Shown here in pieces: positions 47,401 through 58,383 of a DNA stretch of 64,000 nt (the stretch's first letter is position 1; the number at the start of each line of letters is the position of its first letter). The translations under genes and the position numbers were made by a program. The notes below the pieces were generated by a model that was not told the DNA's origin, did not search any database, and worked only from the letters and a program-made list of their open reading frames with translations. Origin of the DNA: Datnioides undecimradiatus (taxonomy: Eukaryota; Chordata; Actinopteri; Lobotiformes; Datnioididae); assembly GCA_008933995.1 (NCBI GenBank), contig WARS01000010.1, positions 13,794,996 through 13,858,995 on the forward strand, written 5' to 3'.

Positions 47401-50400
47401 GCTGCATCCTGCTGGGAGAGCCATGGGCCAGTGTTACCAGTTGTTACCTGTTGGCTGGGCAGACTGAACTACCCTGAACTGTCAGGAAGGTGTAGCTCTT
47501 TGTGTTTATTCAGCCAGAGTCCTGGTTTCATCCATGCTGGATCACTGTCTCACTATCATGGGGATGATGGAGACACTTGAAAAGAGCGGTGCCCTTGTTA
47601 ACGTTATCATTAACTAATATTTAGCATCTGTTCAAGTTAAAAGACTTCTTTTGGCTCTTTTACTGCCTCATTGAGACTAAATGATCCAGACAGAGAGACT
47701 CGTGACAAATCTTCAGTGAGAGATATTAGAGTTCTGTGTCTGTGATTACAAAGACACAGATGTGGGAACAGAAAAGGACATGTGAGGCGTTTCAGCTGTA
47801 AAGAAGCAGCTGTCATGGAAGGTGGATGTTTGAGGTTCTTGTATAAAAGCACAATTCTGGATCATTCTCAGCTTTATTCCTCTCAGCACAGCACTGATCT
47901 GAGTACAGCACCGTCTCTATACAGACTCTTGTTAGTATCGTATTTGACAGGCTGGCCGAGATAAGCCGACAGATCGTTGGCTAAAGTCTCGTTCAGCGGA
48001 GCTGCGTTTGCTTCCACATGTGACTGTTCTGATGACGATTGTCAGTGTTCCCTGCCGTCGTTCACTGCCCGTACTTCCCTCTGCAGCTTCCCAAGGATCA
48101 GTGTGCTGAGTCTTTTGAGAAGAGCATCCTGAGGCTTCTGAACCAGGGGGACCAGAGTGAGAGCAGAGATGTGGAGAAGAACCTCAGGTGCTTTACACTT
48201 ACACCTTTATACACAGCAGATTGCATTACTCCACTGATTCCCTGCAGCGAGGCTCAGTGGCCAGTCACCCGGCGGTCTGGAACTGATTCATGGATAGATG
48301 GAGTTCACATCAATCTAATTTGGTTCCATCAGTGAAACACGATGGACTTGTCTGTACTGCAGCCTCGACTGAGGAGCAGTGCTTCTTTAAGCCAAGCTGT
48401 TTCCTATGCTTCTGGAATACGCTGCTGCTCTGGAAGAGTACAGTACACTCATCATGCCTGTTTAGATTGATGGAGTTATGACTCTGAGGAGAAGGGGTTA
48501 GACCTTTGGTGGACTGAGGCAGTCAGGGGTTCAGTGGCTCTCCTCCTCACAGTCTGTCCCAACATTATCCTCAACCCAGCTTGCAGCAGCATTCATTGTC
48601 TCAGGCATGCTAGGCAGAGGAGTGTCTGTGTGTGTGCGTGCCATCAGTTTCATTTTGTGCAAAGTGAAACTGTGGGAAGTGAAACTTACCAAGTGAACTG
48701 AAGCTGTTGAGCAGGAGCCAGCCCTCTCTGCAGCCCCTTCTGCAGCCCCCTCTGCAGAGAACTGCTCTGCTGGCTGCCCTCTCCTTTTATGGCTGTAGGT
48801 TTATTCAGTGCATCTGCTTTATTTGTTTACTGGTAACTACACTACGATCATGTGGCTACGGTAGACTGGCTGAGGTTTACAGATGACTGCAAAAGTTTGT
48901 TTTCATCAAGCACTAGTTTGGTTTGATCATTGTTAATAACAAGTCCATTGTTCACAGGTTTGTTTGAAAGAAGATGAAGTGATGCGCACAGGATTTATCC
49001 TTCTTAGACACAGAAAAACAAGAGAATTTCAGGTTTTTCATTCATTTTCATCTTCAAAACATTCAAGTTATTAGATTTTAATTCGCCCTGTGGAAGGAGG
49101 CTGGGTGACACGGTTTGAGTCTGCACAGGGTGTTTTATGCACAGGAAGCGCTGCAGGATGCGATGCGGCCCTGCCCGTCGGATTCTGTAGATGAGAGAGG
49201 AGCCGTGACTGCCGGGTGTCCCTCATTCCCTGTCTCTGCCTCTCTCCTTCTGTCCACCTTTAGGGAAAGATTCCTGTCTGCTCCTCCGGTCTTCAGACAG
49301 ACCAGAAAGGTCTGCAGCTTCTTCAATTATGACTCTAGTTACTCTACAAAACCTACCTGCTGCAGATGTGAGTATCAGACCTGTTCCTTTCTCCCCGTCA
49401 CCTGCATCTCTGTCATTTATTTCCTTTCACCTCTTGTGTTTTGTTCCCCAGCTGAACACTGAATAAACTGTGGATTTGTTGTTTTTAAGGAGAACGATCA
49501 TCAGATGCAATATGTATTAGGTCATAGTGTTGCCTTGCACATTTTTATTATTTGTTTTTAAATTGGCTTTCATCAGGACCTGGATTGTGCCTCAGGACTG
49601 TTGTGGTCTTAAACCATCCAAACACCGACTAGGTGATTGTCAGAGGAAGTCGCGGTCAGAGCCAGAGCACACACGGTGGTGTTCTGAGCGCATGAGTCAG
49701 ACACGCCTGTGAAACAGGCTGCCGTGGGTACCATGTCATTCACAGAGACTGTCACCATCAGCATGTTTGGATTATTACACAAATATACATCTAGTACAGA
49801 GAGCCATGCTGCTTCTATAACATACTGCCATTGAGGAAACACGATATGTGAAGACGATATGATTAGACTGTTGCTCACTTCGTCTCAAAGTCTCAAGTAT
49901 ACAAAACCACATGTTCTCCACATTTAGTCCTTACTAACTGTACAGAGCTAATATACGCTTCTTTAGAAAGAGAGTCAGTGTTTAAGAGCACCGAGAGGGC
50001 CGACAGACAGCATGGATGTGTGGACTCTGCAGTAATGCAAAGGTGCAAACATGGCTTCAGATGGCAGCCGGATGTCAGGCGCAGCTGCACACATAAACCA
50101 CACCAACGCTGACAGTTCGGGAAGCACGCGGCGTCATGAATCCACAGCAGCACATTTCACTGAGCCGTGTCCGAAACGTGCTAAGTGTTGTTTTCTTTCT
50201 AGGCAAGTGCCAGTTGGGTAAGGCGTACCAGGGGGACTGTTCTGATGTCTCCAGCCAGGAGGAAGGTGAGAGGAAGGGATATCATTCCTCATATTCCCCA
50301 CAGGGATGTTCTTTGGTGTGGTTTTCTGTGGAGTGTAGCCGCAGGGAGAGAGAGGAACGCCAAGGACGAGTGTAATCAGTTAGCGAGGCGCAGCAACGTA

Positions 50401-51933
50401 AAGGAAGCGCTGCAGCCGTAGCTGGAGCTGCACAGAAAACCTGGAAAGTTAACGTGTGTTGTTTATTTTTACGCTCGAGTTCAGCTGCAGCGGCAGTGAC
50501 CACAGCTGTGACGGCTCACGCAGAGGCAGACTATAGCGCGTTAGACCGCCCTGCTCATAAATGCTCTCCTGCTTAAACACGTGCTGCTGCTCCGTGCCAG
50601 AGAAGACTCGTCCTGAGCTCAGGCCGGAGCATCAGCATCACACCAAACGTGCTGCGTGTCTTTCTTCTGTGTCAGTCAGGGTGCAGGCTGTTTACAAAGA
50701 CCACTTCTCTCTTGGATATTGCCACACAGGAGGTGTAATGGACTTTTGTTGCTGTTCCTCTCAGATTTAGAGTCGTTTGTTCAGGGACACAAGAAAAAGC
50801 ACGGGACCAAGAGCCCATGTCAAGGGTGAGTAGCTTTCAAGGCCATTGATGTAATGATAATATATGATAATTATCACGCAGTGCTTATCATAGTGTGCTG
50901 TACGACTGTAAGACCATCTGGTCTGATCTGTGTGTGACATGTGAAATGTTGTCAGCACTATAATGAAAGCATCATCAGTGTAAACAATAATGAATTGCTA
51001 ATCCAGTGTACCTTAAAAAGCATTTATAAGACCCACACTTACATTCCTCTGTTGTCCACCAGTCTCTCGAGTGCCAAGGGCTCCCAGGGGGATGGTCGAA
51101 GAGGGGGCCACGCTGCAGAACTCAACGGTCCAGCAGAGAGGAGGAAGAGCTGCACGCTGAGGAGCAGCCAGGAGGCAGAGCAGGTGAGGGCTGTGGGCTG
51201 AACAGGCTGCGCAGCGGGCTGCTTCAGAAGGCCGCCGCTGCTGCTGCTGTAACTCTCAGCCTCCTACAGCGAACTCTTCTTCTGCTGCTGCGCCTTCTTT
51301 TTGCCCAGCTGCAGAACTTCCACACACCACCGATACACACCACATTAGCTCTCAACCATGTGAGTGGCAGTAGGTTTTTAAATTGAGGGCAACAGTCAGT
51401 GCTAGTGGAATATGGCTGTTGCTCATACTGTGTCCTGCTCTCACAGGTCTGGCTCAGCTAAGAGTGGCACTCCTGTCAGTGAGTGTGGAAACAGCTGTAA
51501 ACAAGTTCTGCTCTTTGGAAGCCGGTTCCTATTTACTTTAGGTGCTGTGGGTGTGGGTGTGCGGGGCGAGGGTCTTGCTGGGTCGGGGTGTGTAGTCTGT
51601 CATGTAACAGCAGCGGTGCTGCTCAAATGATTAACCCAACTGTAAAGCTGAGCTGCACAGTCAACACCAGTTAATCATTATAGGTTGTACTTCCACGAAG
51701 GCCTGTGGGACTTAGCTAACATGGCTGTCCCTTTGGATGGATGGCACAGCCACGTGTGTGTGTGTGTGTGTGTGTGTGTTCTATGTGTCACACACGGCCA
51801 CGTGAATGGGAGTACTCACCACTAATCTCATTGATATAGGTCAAGACTGTGTGTGACAGATAGAGAGAGAGCGAGAGAGAGAGCACTCTGCTGACAAAGC
51901 ACATCACCTCTCTCTCTCACTCTCTCTCTCTCA

Positions 51934-51967
<34 letters not shown>

Positions 51968-54900
51968 AGAGGTTTAGCACTTCACAAATGCTTGTCTGTC
52001 CTGCTGGACTACAACGCATTTGTTTGTTGATCCAAATGTCATGATTTGTAAGGCGATAATTCCAGATAATTCCAGCAATAACCCTTTATGGTATGACTGC
52101 GTTTAGCCTTTTATGCTGGCCGATCTCCCATCGGCCTGTTTCTCTGAAAAGCCATGAATGAATCTCAGGTTTATCTGTTTGCATTCTGTCTGCGCAGAAA
52201 GTGAAAGGTTGACAGCTGATTTTGTACCGTAATACTGCTAAAACACAATGACAAGTCCCCTGATGAGAACGACGCCGTGTTTGAAACCCGTGCATCCGAT
52301 CTGACTCACTGTCCTCCCTGCAGCACCCAGACACTGAGAAGAGAAGCCACCCGGTCACCAAAACAAAGAGCAGAGGCCTGCCCGCAGACAGGTGGGTCAC
52401 TGATGACTCAGCAGTATTTTCAGACCATGTCTGTGTGATCTGTGTAGATATGAGAGGGTGTCACTGGTGTTCCTGGGCCGCGGCAGGACTGCGGCACTTT
52501 GTCAGGCCTATCAGTCTCCGTCTAATACCACGTCTGTATCACTTGTGCTGACACTCCGTCCCCTTGCCTTGCATCTCTGTCTCTGTTCAGGGACAAGGGG
52601 AAGGGAAAGAGCGCTGCCTTTGTAGCCAATGGGAGGTTGGTGCCAGCCCTGTCACCTCACAGGAAAGGCAAGTATCTGGCCAGTCAGATGACATGAAGCC
52701 CCTACGTACTCTGGAGCCTGATGTGTGGTGGCTGCTGTGTAGATTGACGCTGGCCTGTTGTTGCAGCTGGAGGTTCTGGTCCAGATACCTTTGGTGAAAC
52801 ATCATCCGAAAGCTACAGCTCTCCATCCAGCCCTCAGCACAGAGGACCAGAGAGCATGGACAGTGAGGACGACAACAACAAAGGTAAAACACAGCGTCAC
52901 GGCCGTCACGGGGATGATGATGCAATGTGGACTGAACTGGCACTTAACTGTCCCCACTTCTCCGTTAGATACAGACAGCCACTCTGATGACTCCAGCAAA
53001 GGTCCGGGCCCTGACGTGTTCTTCACTCACCAGACTGACCCAGCTGTGGTGGGGGACGTCTCCTCTGTCCACCCTCTGTCTTCCAAGAACCACCGGGCCC
53101 AGATGGAGCAGCTCTGCCCGGAGACCAGCACAGATTTCCCCCCCCTCTCCCTCTCCCCCTTCATGCATTCTCTGCCCTATGTGCTCCCCAACGGGGCCTC
53201 TGACTCTCCTCTTCCACTGGTCCCGCCTCCCAGCCAAAGCATCATCTCTGATGTGAAGCCCTCGTCTGGGACGCTGGTGATGCAGATGCCCCTAGTGCCT
53301 TCAGCTGTCCAAGGTCCTGCTATTGTCGGAGAACCAGAGAAGAGGGACATGCTCCCAACCTTTGGGATTCCTCCTGTTGGCCTCCACCCTACAGGAAGTC
53401 CTGCTGTGCCACCCATGGTTCAGAGGTTCAAAACAGCTTTGTCACACAGCCAAGGGGGCACTGATGGAGCTCCAGGAAGTGGTTCTGCTCCCGCTGCCCC
53501 GCAGGTGTCCCACCAGGGTCCAGTTCGAGCCATCAGTGTCATGCCTCCTGGCCCCACGTCCTTCTCCGCTACCCTCCAGCAGTCTCTGCCCTGCCAAGAT
53601 CTGGCCAGTGTCAGCTCAGGCCTGGCCTCCTCTCTGCCACATGTGGAGACTTCACATGCCAAACACCCCGGCTTAAACCTACCGTCTGGCCTGCCTTCCC
53701 CCTACGCCCTGCCCCCTGTCCCCACCTCTGTCATGCCTACTGTAGGAGCACCTGCAGCCGCTGGAATAGCGCCGTCTCCCGTACAAGCAGCCGTTCCTCC
53801 AGCTGTGCCCACCCACACCCCTGGACCTGCCCCCAGCCCCAGCCCTGCGCTCACACACAGCACGGCACACAGCGACTGTACATCCTACAGCAACAGTAGT
53901 GCTTCCTGTGGAAGCGCTCCTGTTGCCCCTGGCAACCCTATTACGCTTCAGCAAACCCAGACACAACAGTTACCCCCGCAGCAGCCAACAGCACCACAGC
54001 AACAACAACAACCACAGCAACAGCAACCAATAGGCTGCGGGACCTGTGGTTGTCACAACAACTGTGGAGGTCGAGTCAGCGTCAGTAACAACAACAGTGT
54101 CAGCGGCGCCTCCGGCTGCCAGACACCTTTATTCTTCCCTGCGCACCACATGGCAGCAGCACGGCAGGTGTTCAGCGTTCCTCCGCCTCTCTTCCAGCTC
54201 ACAAGCCTGTGCAGTAACAGTTACCTCACCCAGGCCCAGCCGCCTCACCAGGCCAACGGTGCCGCCACCCTGTCCCCCTTCTTCCCCACCGCGCCGCCTC
54301 CAGCACACCCGCCACCCTACGGCCCCATCCACACTCACTCTCACAGCCACGCCGACGTCTCATCACACATGCTGGGCACTCAGGCTGTGGCTGCCGCCGC
54401 AGCTGCGAACTACAGCCTCCAGCAGCAGATGGCACCGGGGGCATCGTTCTGCCAGCGAGTCTACCAGCACGTGTACCCAAATCCCCTGGGTATGCTGCCT
54501 GCCGCTGCACTGGGGGGAGGCGGCGTCAACAAGAAGAACGGCAACGTGTCCTGTTATAACTGTGGTGTGAGCGGCCACTACGCTCAGGACTGCAACCAGC
54601 CCTCCATAGACTCCACACAGCAAGGTAGTGCAGCTACACGGAACAGGGACAAACAGAGGCCCCTGCAGTTTTAGGGCTCCGCTTCATTAAGTTACGATGC
54701 GCTGTTTAGCTCTCCCGGGTTACCTCCTCCGGCCTGATCTATAGACCAGAAGAGAAGTTGTGTCATTTAAAACACAAAGTACAGATGCAGTGCGGTAGGA
54801 ATGTGGCAGAGTGTGCGGTCTTAGCTAGAACGAACGCAGGAGAGGTAGCGAGCAGCGGCGGTGCAATAACAGTGTTACATGACAACAAGCAAAACAGCCC

Positions 54901-56376
54901 TGCTTTAACTTGACCTTCACCATCTTGTAAAGCACCGTCCGCAGTGTGTGCTGCATGTCCTCTGGACCTGCTGTCATTGCCATCAGACTTCACTGCTTTT
55001 GCCTGTCCCATAACACTACCGTGCCACTGCCAGCCTTTAGTCTTCACCTGGTGAGGCAGACAGAGTGAATGTCGTGTATCGATCAACTGAAAACACATTT
55101 ACCAGGCGCTCGGTTGTTGTCACGTAATTGGCAGGTAGCCTTTGGCCCCAGCCGACCTGCACCACGTGAAGAAGACCTGCAGATGTCGACACCCTTTAAA
55201 AACAAATTATGTAATGGCGAATAGCGCAACACTCGTGCCACCTACAGTTTGGCCTGTGTTTGAGTGCCTCGCAGAAGAAAACAAGTTCAGCAGTGAACGC
55301 GCTTTGTTTACAGGCAGCACAGGTGTAAACAGCTCACTGCTCTCAGTGAGTAACAGCTCTGGATGCTTCCCATTGAACAGGGAAATGGCTGTGGCTTGCA
55401 CTTGACCGCACAGCTTACCCAGCTGTGCATTTACCAGCCCAACCCTCTAAACTGCTCTACATGCTGTATAAACACCTCTGCTGCTCACAGCGTAAACCTG
55501 TGTGCAGCTTTGTCCAAGTCAGTTTATGAGTGCAGTATCGGCGGCTAAGCGGCAATGGGCTCGTTACCGCCCCCTGTGGCTGAAGGCAAGAACTACAGCA
55601 CGTTGACTAGAAGTTACCACCAGCGTTTTCTGCAAATACAAATAAGTCTGGGACATCTCGCTTCATTTTCAGTTTACAAGGGCTGTTAGCAGTGGGCACT
55701 GAGCGCTTTGGGCTTTTTAACATTGCACCTAGGTGATGAACTTTCTTAAACTACAGCAAAGCAGTGCTCTGAAAACATTTGAGAGTGCAGGCCAAATCAT
55801 AGAGAAATGGTTGTGACTGGCTGGGCCCTGACGAGGTTTTATTGGGAGGTGGAGTCGGGGGCATCGGCCAGAGCAAATCAAACATGAGCTTGTCACAGAA
55901 AGGTGCACGATGCGCAGAGAGCCGCCGCCCTCAGCTTTTATATGAGAAGCAATGTGGACGACGTGCTGTCAGCACTCAGCCCTGCCTGCTGGTGGCTTCA
56001 TCCGCAGGTCTAAACTGGAGCTGCTGCTCAGGTTCTGACAAATCCGTATGCAGACTCGGAACCAGGAATCCATCGTGAACATTGTGTCGTGCAGCCAAAC
56101 AGTGACTGACAACATTCATAGCAGATAATGTTCATTGGGTAAACCAGTGACTGCCAGTTGAGATCCCAACAGAGTAAACATGAGAAATATAATGTCACAG
56201 TCATGTTTGAGTTGTGGGACAACATTCCCCGCCCTGGTTGTGTGCCCTTTGTGTGCTTGGTGCATCTCCGTACGCGTGCATGTGGTTGCTCACGTGTCGG
56301 TGTTTGCGTTGCAGGTGGCTTCCGGTTAAAGTACGCCGCCTCCCACATTTCAGAAGCACTTGACAATGCCGACTGA
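39815..56376 (+). CDS. zcchc2: Zinc finger CCHC domain-containing protein 2 (14 coding exons, complete)
   Basis: Fourteen exons join in phase to 1,159 residues (human about 1,178). Order: a conserved N-terminal domain (about residues 58-250, with FEWFGL, EFMCGLL, LELRFLGSYLEDLARKDYH and FTMACLHPAF), a PX-type domain (about 303-410), Ser/Lys-rich linkers with ETSSESYSSPSSP, a long Pro/Ser/Gln-rich region, a CCHC zinc knuckle (1116-1129) and a short tail ending in LDNAD. PPAVPTHTPGPAPSPSPAL is nearly identical to human ZCCHC2 and excludes the paralogue ZCCHC14. The start MPNMKPPVK aligns with human MLRMKLPLK; no in-frame ATG precedes it. PX domains bind phosphoinositides and CCHC knuckles bind RNA, but the cellular role is poorly known. 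One intron uses a GC donor. Confidence 0.95.
40604..43832 (+). other. zcchc2: zcchc2 intron 1
   Basis: 3.2 kb between phase-0 exons. No mobile element, RNA gene or internal exon was recognised. An A-run lies near 42195-42206. Confidence 0.7.
43833..43950 (+). CDS. zcchc2: zcchc2 coding exon 2
   Basis: 118 nt, phase 0 in and phase 1 out, acceptor GTCTCCAG and donor GTAAAT. It encodes a poorly conserved linker starting DLTGQKVDYLPSP and ending in AAQRE, equivalent to human HRAQRE just before the PX domain. Confidence 0.92.
44312..44382 (+). CDS. zcchc2: zcchc2 coding exon 3 (PX domain start)
   Basis: 71 nt, phase 1 to 0. It encodes AVHIEGIVLRSISRTRTDKE and YKFE, matching human AVHIEKIMLKGVQ and YTFK. 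A long CA repeat starts 13 nt after the donor. Confidence 0.94.
44396..44432. repeat. (CA)n microsatellite beside zcchc2 exon 3 donor
   Basis: About 18 AC units beginning 13 nt downstream of the exon 3 donor. On the transcript this is a CA-rich intronic element of the kind bound by hnRNP L. Confidence 0.95.
46438..46509 (+). CDS. zcchc2: zcchc2 coding exon 4 (PX domain)
   Basis: 72 nt, phase 0 both sides. It encodes VKWSDSSSTRV and NKTHLELENFLLK, matching human VNWSDLSVTTV and KTHQELQEFLLK. Acceptor TTTCAG and donor GTACCC. Confidence 0.94.
48087..48187 (+). CDS. zcchc2: zcchc2 coding exon 5 (PX domain)
   Basis: 101 nt, phase 0 to 2. It encodes LPKDQCAESFEKSILRLLNQG, equivalent to human [21 protein letters not shown]. 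Acceptor CTGCAG and donor GTGCTT. Confidence 0.94.
49264..49367 (+). CDS. zcchc2: zcchc2 coding exon 6 (PX domain end)
   Basis: 104 nt, phase 2 to 1. It encodes ERFLSAPPVFRQTRKVCSFF, aligned with the human QAFLQSQKVHSFF end of the PX domain. Donor GTGAGT. Conservation is weaker than in the preceding exons, but phase and splice sites agree. Confidence 0.88.
50203..50265 (+). CDS. zcchc2: zcchc2 coding exon 7
   Basis: 63 nt, phase 1 to 1, acceptor CTTTCTAG and donor GTGAGA. It ends in SDVSSQEE, matching human SEASSQEE. Confidence 0.92.
50765..50825 (+). CDS. zcchc2: zcchc2 coding exon 8
   Basis: 61 nt, phase 1 to 2. It encodes DLESFVQGHKKKHGTKSP, aligned with human IIHKKHTGKSP. Acceptor CCTCTCAG and donor GTGAGT. 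Confidence 0.92.
51063..51183 (+). CDS. zcchc2: zcchc2 coding exon 9
   Basis: 121 nt, phase 2 to 0. It is a low-complexity linker with GDGRRGGHAAELNG and RRKSCTLRSSQE, weakly matching the human WRKQSCT stretch. Acceptor CCACCAG and donor GTGAGG. Confidence 0.88.
51754..51779. repeat. (GT)n microsatellite
   Basis: About 13 GT units in zcchc2 intron 9. Confidence 0.95.
51861..51964. repeat. Compound GA / CT / CA simple repeat
   Basis: A block of GAGA, then interrupted CTCT, then about 14 CA units in zcchc2 intron 9. The GA and CT halves are mutually complementary and could fold. Confidence 0.85.
52324..52391 (+). CDS. zcchc2: zcchc2 coding exon 10
   Basis: 68 nt, phase 0 to 2. It encodes a basic linker, HPDTEKRSHPVTKTKSRGLP. 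Acceptor CCTGCAG and donor GTGGGT. It is poorly conserved, and placed by phase and splice sites. Confidence 0.85.
52591..52667 (+). CDS. zcchc2: zcchc2 coding exon 11 (GC donor)
   Basis: 77 nt, phase 2 to 1. It encodes DKGKGKSAAFVANGRLVPAL, equivalent to human SRINGIRLSTP. The intron starts GCAAGT, the ideal GC-type donor; the neighbouring GT (in GTATCT) would shift the frame of the next exon. Confidence 0.88.
52767..52883 (+). CDS. zcchc2: zcchc2 coding exon 12
   Basis: 117 nt, phase 1 to 1. It encodes DTFGETSSESYSSPSSPQHR and SEDDN, near-identical to human ETSSESYSSPSSPRH. Acceptor TTGCAG and donor GTAAAA. Confidence 0.94.
52969..54624 (+). CDS. zcchc2: zcchc2 coding exon 13 (large, zinc knuckle)
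   Basis: 1,656 nt, phase 1 to 1, about 552 residues. It opens DTDSHSDDSS, runs through Pro/Ser/Gln-rich sequence, a Gln tract (about 53949-54026) and a Cys patch, and carries the CCHC knuckle near its end. It ends at CAGCAAG before GTAGTG, just as human NQQG precedes the last exon. The frame stays open to a stop at 54672-54674, giving a possible alternative tail by intron retention. Confidence 0.94.
54552..54593 (+). other. zcchc2: CCHC zinc knuckle of Zcchc2
   Basis: CYNCGVSGHYAQDC fits CX2CX4HX4C with all four ligands present (residues 1116-1129) and is identical to the human knuckle. Such knuckles coordinate one zinc ion and usually contact single-stranded RNA. Confidence 0.96.
54625..56314 (+). 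other. zcchc2: zcchc2 intron 13
   Basis: 1.7 kb with no supported gene. A CTCF-like motif in reverse orientation is at 55567-55580. Confidence 0.65.
55567..55580 (-). promoter_or_regulatory. CTCF-like motif, weaker
   Basis: On the minus strand it reads GCCACAGGGGGCGG. The AGGGGGCG core fits, but the first bases deviate from consensus. Confidence 0.3.
56315..56376 (+). CDS. zcchc2: zcchc2 last coding exon (14) and stop
   Basis: 62 nt, phase 1 in, acceptor GTTGCAG. It encodes GFRLKYAASHISEALDNAD and stop, aligned with the human RLRYAPPLPPSNDTLDSAD terminus. A GAAGAA-rich stretch follows the stop. Confidence 0.93.
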
Positions 56377-57953
56377 GAAGAAGAAGAAGAGAAGAAGAAA
56401 GGATGAAGAGGAGTTCCGCTGGCGTCGTTTCCACGGCGACGGTCCTGGTTCTTCCCCCGGGCACTGTGTGTGAGCAGCTGAAGCTTCTGACTACATCAGG
56501 AAAAAAAAAAAAAAAAAAAAAAAACCTTCTCAAAAAGAGAGAGTGACCTGCCAAGGGCTCAGTGGACAAAGCCTAAGTACTTGTGCCTGAGAAAATCTTG
56601 TTTCCATGGAGATGATTCAGTGTCTCGTGCACAGCGACGGTCCATGTGACTCCCGGTCCCTTCCCTTCCAGTTTGTTTTTGATATTTTTGCACTGAGGGT
56701 TGGAAATGATTAACTTATTACTTAATTATTAGGAAGTCCTGAGATTTGGGGATTTTTCTTTTTGTTTTTACATTAAAGTGGAGACTAGTCTCGACTGATT
56801 ACGGTTCTTATCCACTTATTTCTAAAATAGCGTATTTATGCTTTTTCCTTCATTACTGTTCTAGGATTTTATGGTCTGACAGAACTGTACAGCAGTTTTT
56901 CAAAGACTAAAAACAAATCAAAAAAAGTCATGTATGCAAAATGGATTCTAGGTTTGTTTCCTTTTCACATTTGCTGTCAGGTTTTTGAATGTACGTGTTC
57001 TCATTTAATGAATGGGACTGTATCAGAGTGTATGGTTCTCATGCATTTTTGCCACTCGATGTGTGTTTGGTTGGAAGGTGACTGCTGCTTTGTCGTTTTC
57101 GTTTTTATTTTTTATTTTTTTTCAAATTCTAAAAGTGTTTTATTTGGTGAAATGCACTATACAGAGGCAGTGAAACAAGTGCACTAAAACAGTCAGCGCC
57201 ACAGACAGGATTTTATTCATTTCACTATAACCTGACCTGACCTGCCGCCGCTGCCCTGATCTCTGCCTAACCGTGATGTCCTCTCCTGTGTTTGTAAAAC
57301 CACCTGTCGCTTTGTTTCACTCATTTCACTCAGCCTGAGAGCAGAACACCTGTCCGTCATGTCCATTGTAGAAAGATGCCAGTTGATTTCAAGCAGCTGC
57401 GTCCATCTCACCTGCTTCAAACCAGTTTGCATGCATTAGTCTTGGTAGCTAGCTCTGTTGGAGAATGACGTTCCCATTATTAACATGACACTAAGAGATC
57501 CTTATAACATGACACTATATTTGAACATACAGGAAATGATGTCAGGTGACCCGTGTCATGAGCAGCATCATGCTAACACTAATAAACACAGAGAACGTGA
57601 AAAGCTTCAGGCGCCAAACTTCTTGGTTAGGTTTAGGGAAAGCTCATGGTTTGGGTCACGTAGTGACGGTTGCTATGGCAGTTTGGTCACTTGTTTCTAC
57701 CTGATTGTGTTTGGTTTTTTTTTAGAGAAACCCAGCCTGAGGGGGGTTGGACAAACAGGCTTTTGGTCCAACGGGGCATTTTTCATACTATAGTGGTTTT
57801 GGTGGTGTGGGTCATCAGAACAATGGTATGGCACCTGTATTTGTATCTCACAGTGTGTGTTGTTCATGTGTGGTTCCATTTTAAACCCTTATAATGGAAC
57901 AGAATGTGTGCTGAGGTTGAAACAGGTGGGCAGTAACTGACTTGTTGAACTGA

Positions 57954-57959
57954 AATAAA
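57954..57959 (+). terminator. zcchc2: Possible proximal polyadenylation signal, zcchc2
   Basis: AATAAA about 1.6 kb after the stop codon. Use would drop the tandem palindromes from the transcript. Confidence 0.35.
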
Positions 57960-58340
57960 TCTGAAATACATATGTCAGAGGAGGGGTCACGGTAATGTCA
58001 CCTGACTACATCTACTGATCTGAGACCCTTCAGTGTGGAGTCCATACCCACATGGCTACATTTGATTCAATACAAGAGCAGAAGCGTCCCCGCTACCCTG
58101 TTAGCTAGGTGCTAACTGGCTAAGCCTAGTTGCGGTGGTGTAGCTCATGGCTAATGAGAGGCAGGGGGGGAGGGGCCAGCACCTGTCCTGACAGGTGACA
58201 TGAAATAAAAGGCGGAGTGCCCGCTGCAGCGAGCGGATGCCCGTGCCGTGTGTCACGATGAGTTGGCCCGTTGAACGTTTTTTTGCTCTGCACAGTTTAT
58301 TCGTTTATTTATTTGACGACATCTTTTTTTATTTATTCCA

Positions 58341-58383
58341 TACTGAGCACTCAGTATGCTAAAGTGACCCTGAGCACTCAGGG
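58341..58383. repeat. Tandem palindromes sharing TGAGCACTCA
   Basis: TACTGAG-CA-CTCAGTA (58341-58356) and CCCTGAG-CA-CTCAGGG (58368-58383) are two 16-bp near-palindromes with the same core and different but compensating outer bases. Confidence 0.8.

Larger units (their letters stand above)
43951..48086 (+). other. zcchc2: zcchc2 introns 2-4, no additional gene
   Basis: The three introns around exons 3 and 4 contain one CA tract (44396-44432) and otherwise unremarkable sequence. A GAGA run lies near 45835-45848. The 148-codon minus-strand frame at 44984-45430 has no splice or domain support. Confidence 0.6.
48188..52323 (+). other. zcchc2: zcchc2 introns 5-9, no additional gene
   Basis: Five introns with GT (51754-51779) and mixed GA/CT/CA (about 51861-51964) simple repeats near the exon 10 side. 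No extra exon or mobile element was recognised. Confidence 0.6.

Noticed and set aside
53679..54510. Several open frames on both strands over the large zcchc2 exon
   Set aside because: They are shadows of the CG-rich, Pro-rich coding exon in other frames and have no independent support.
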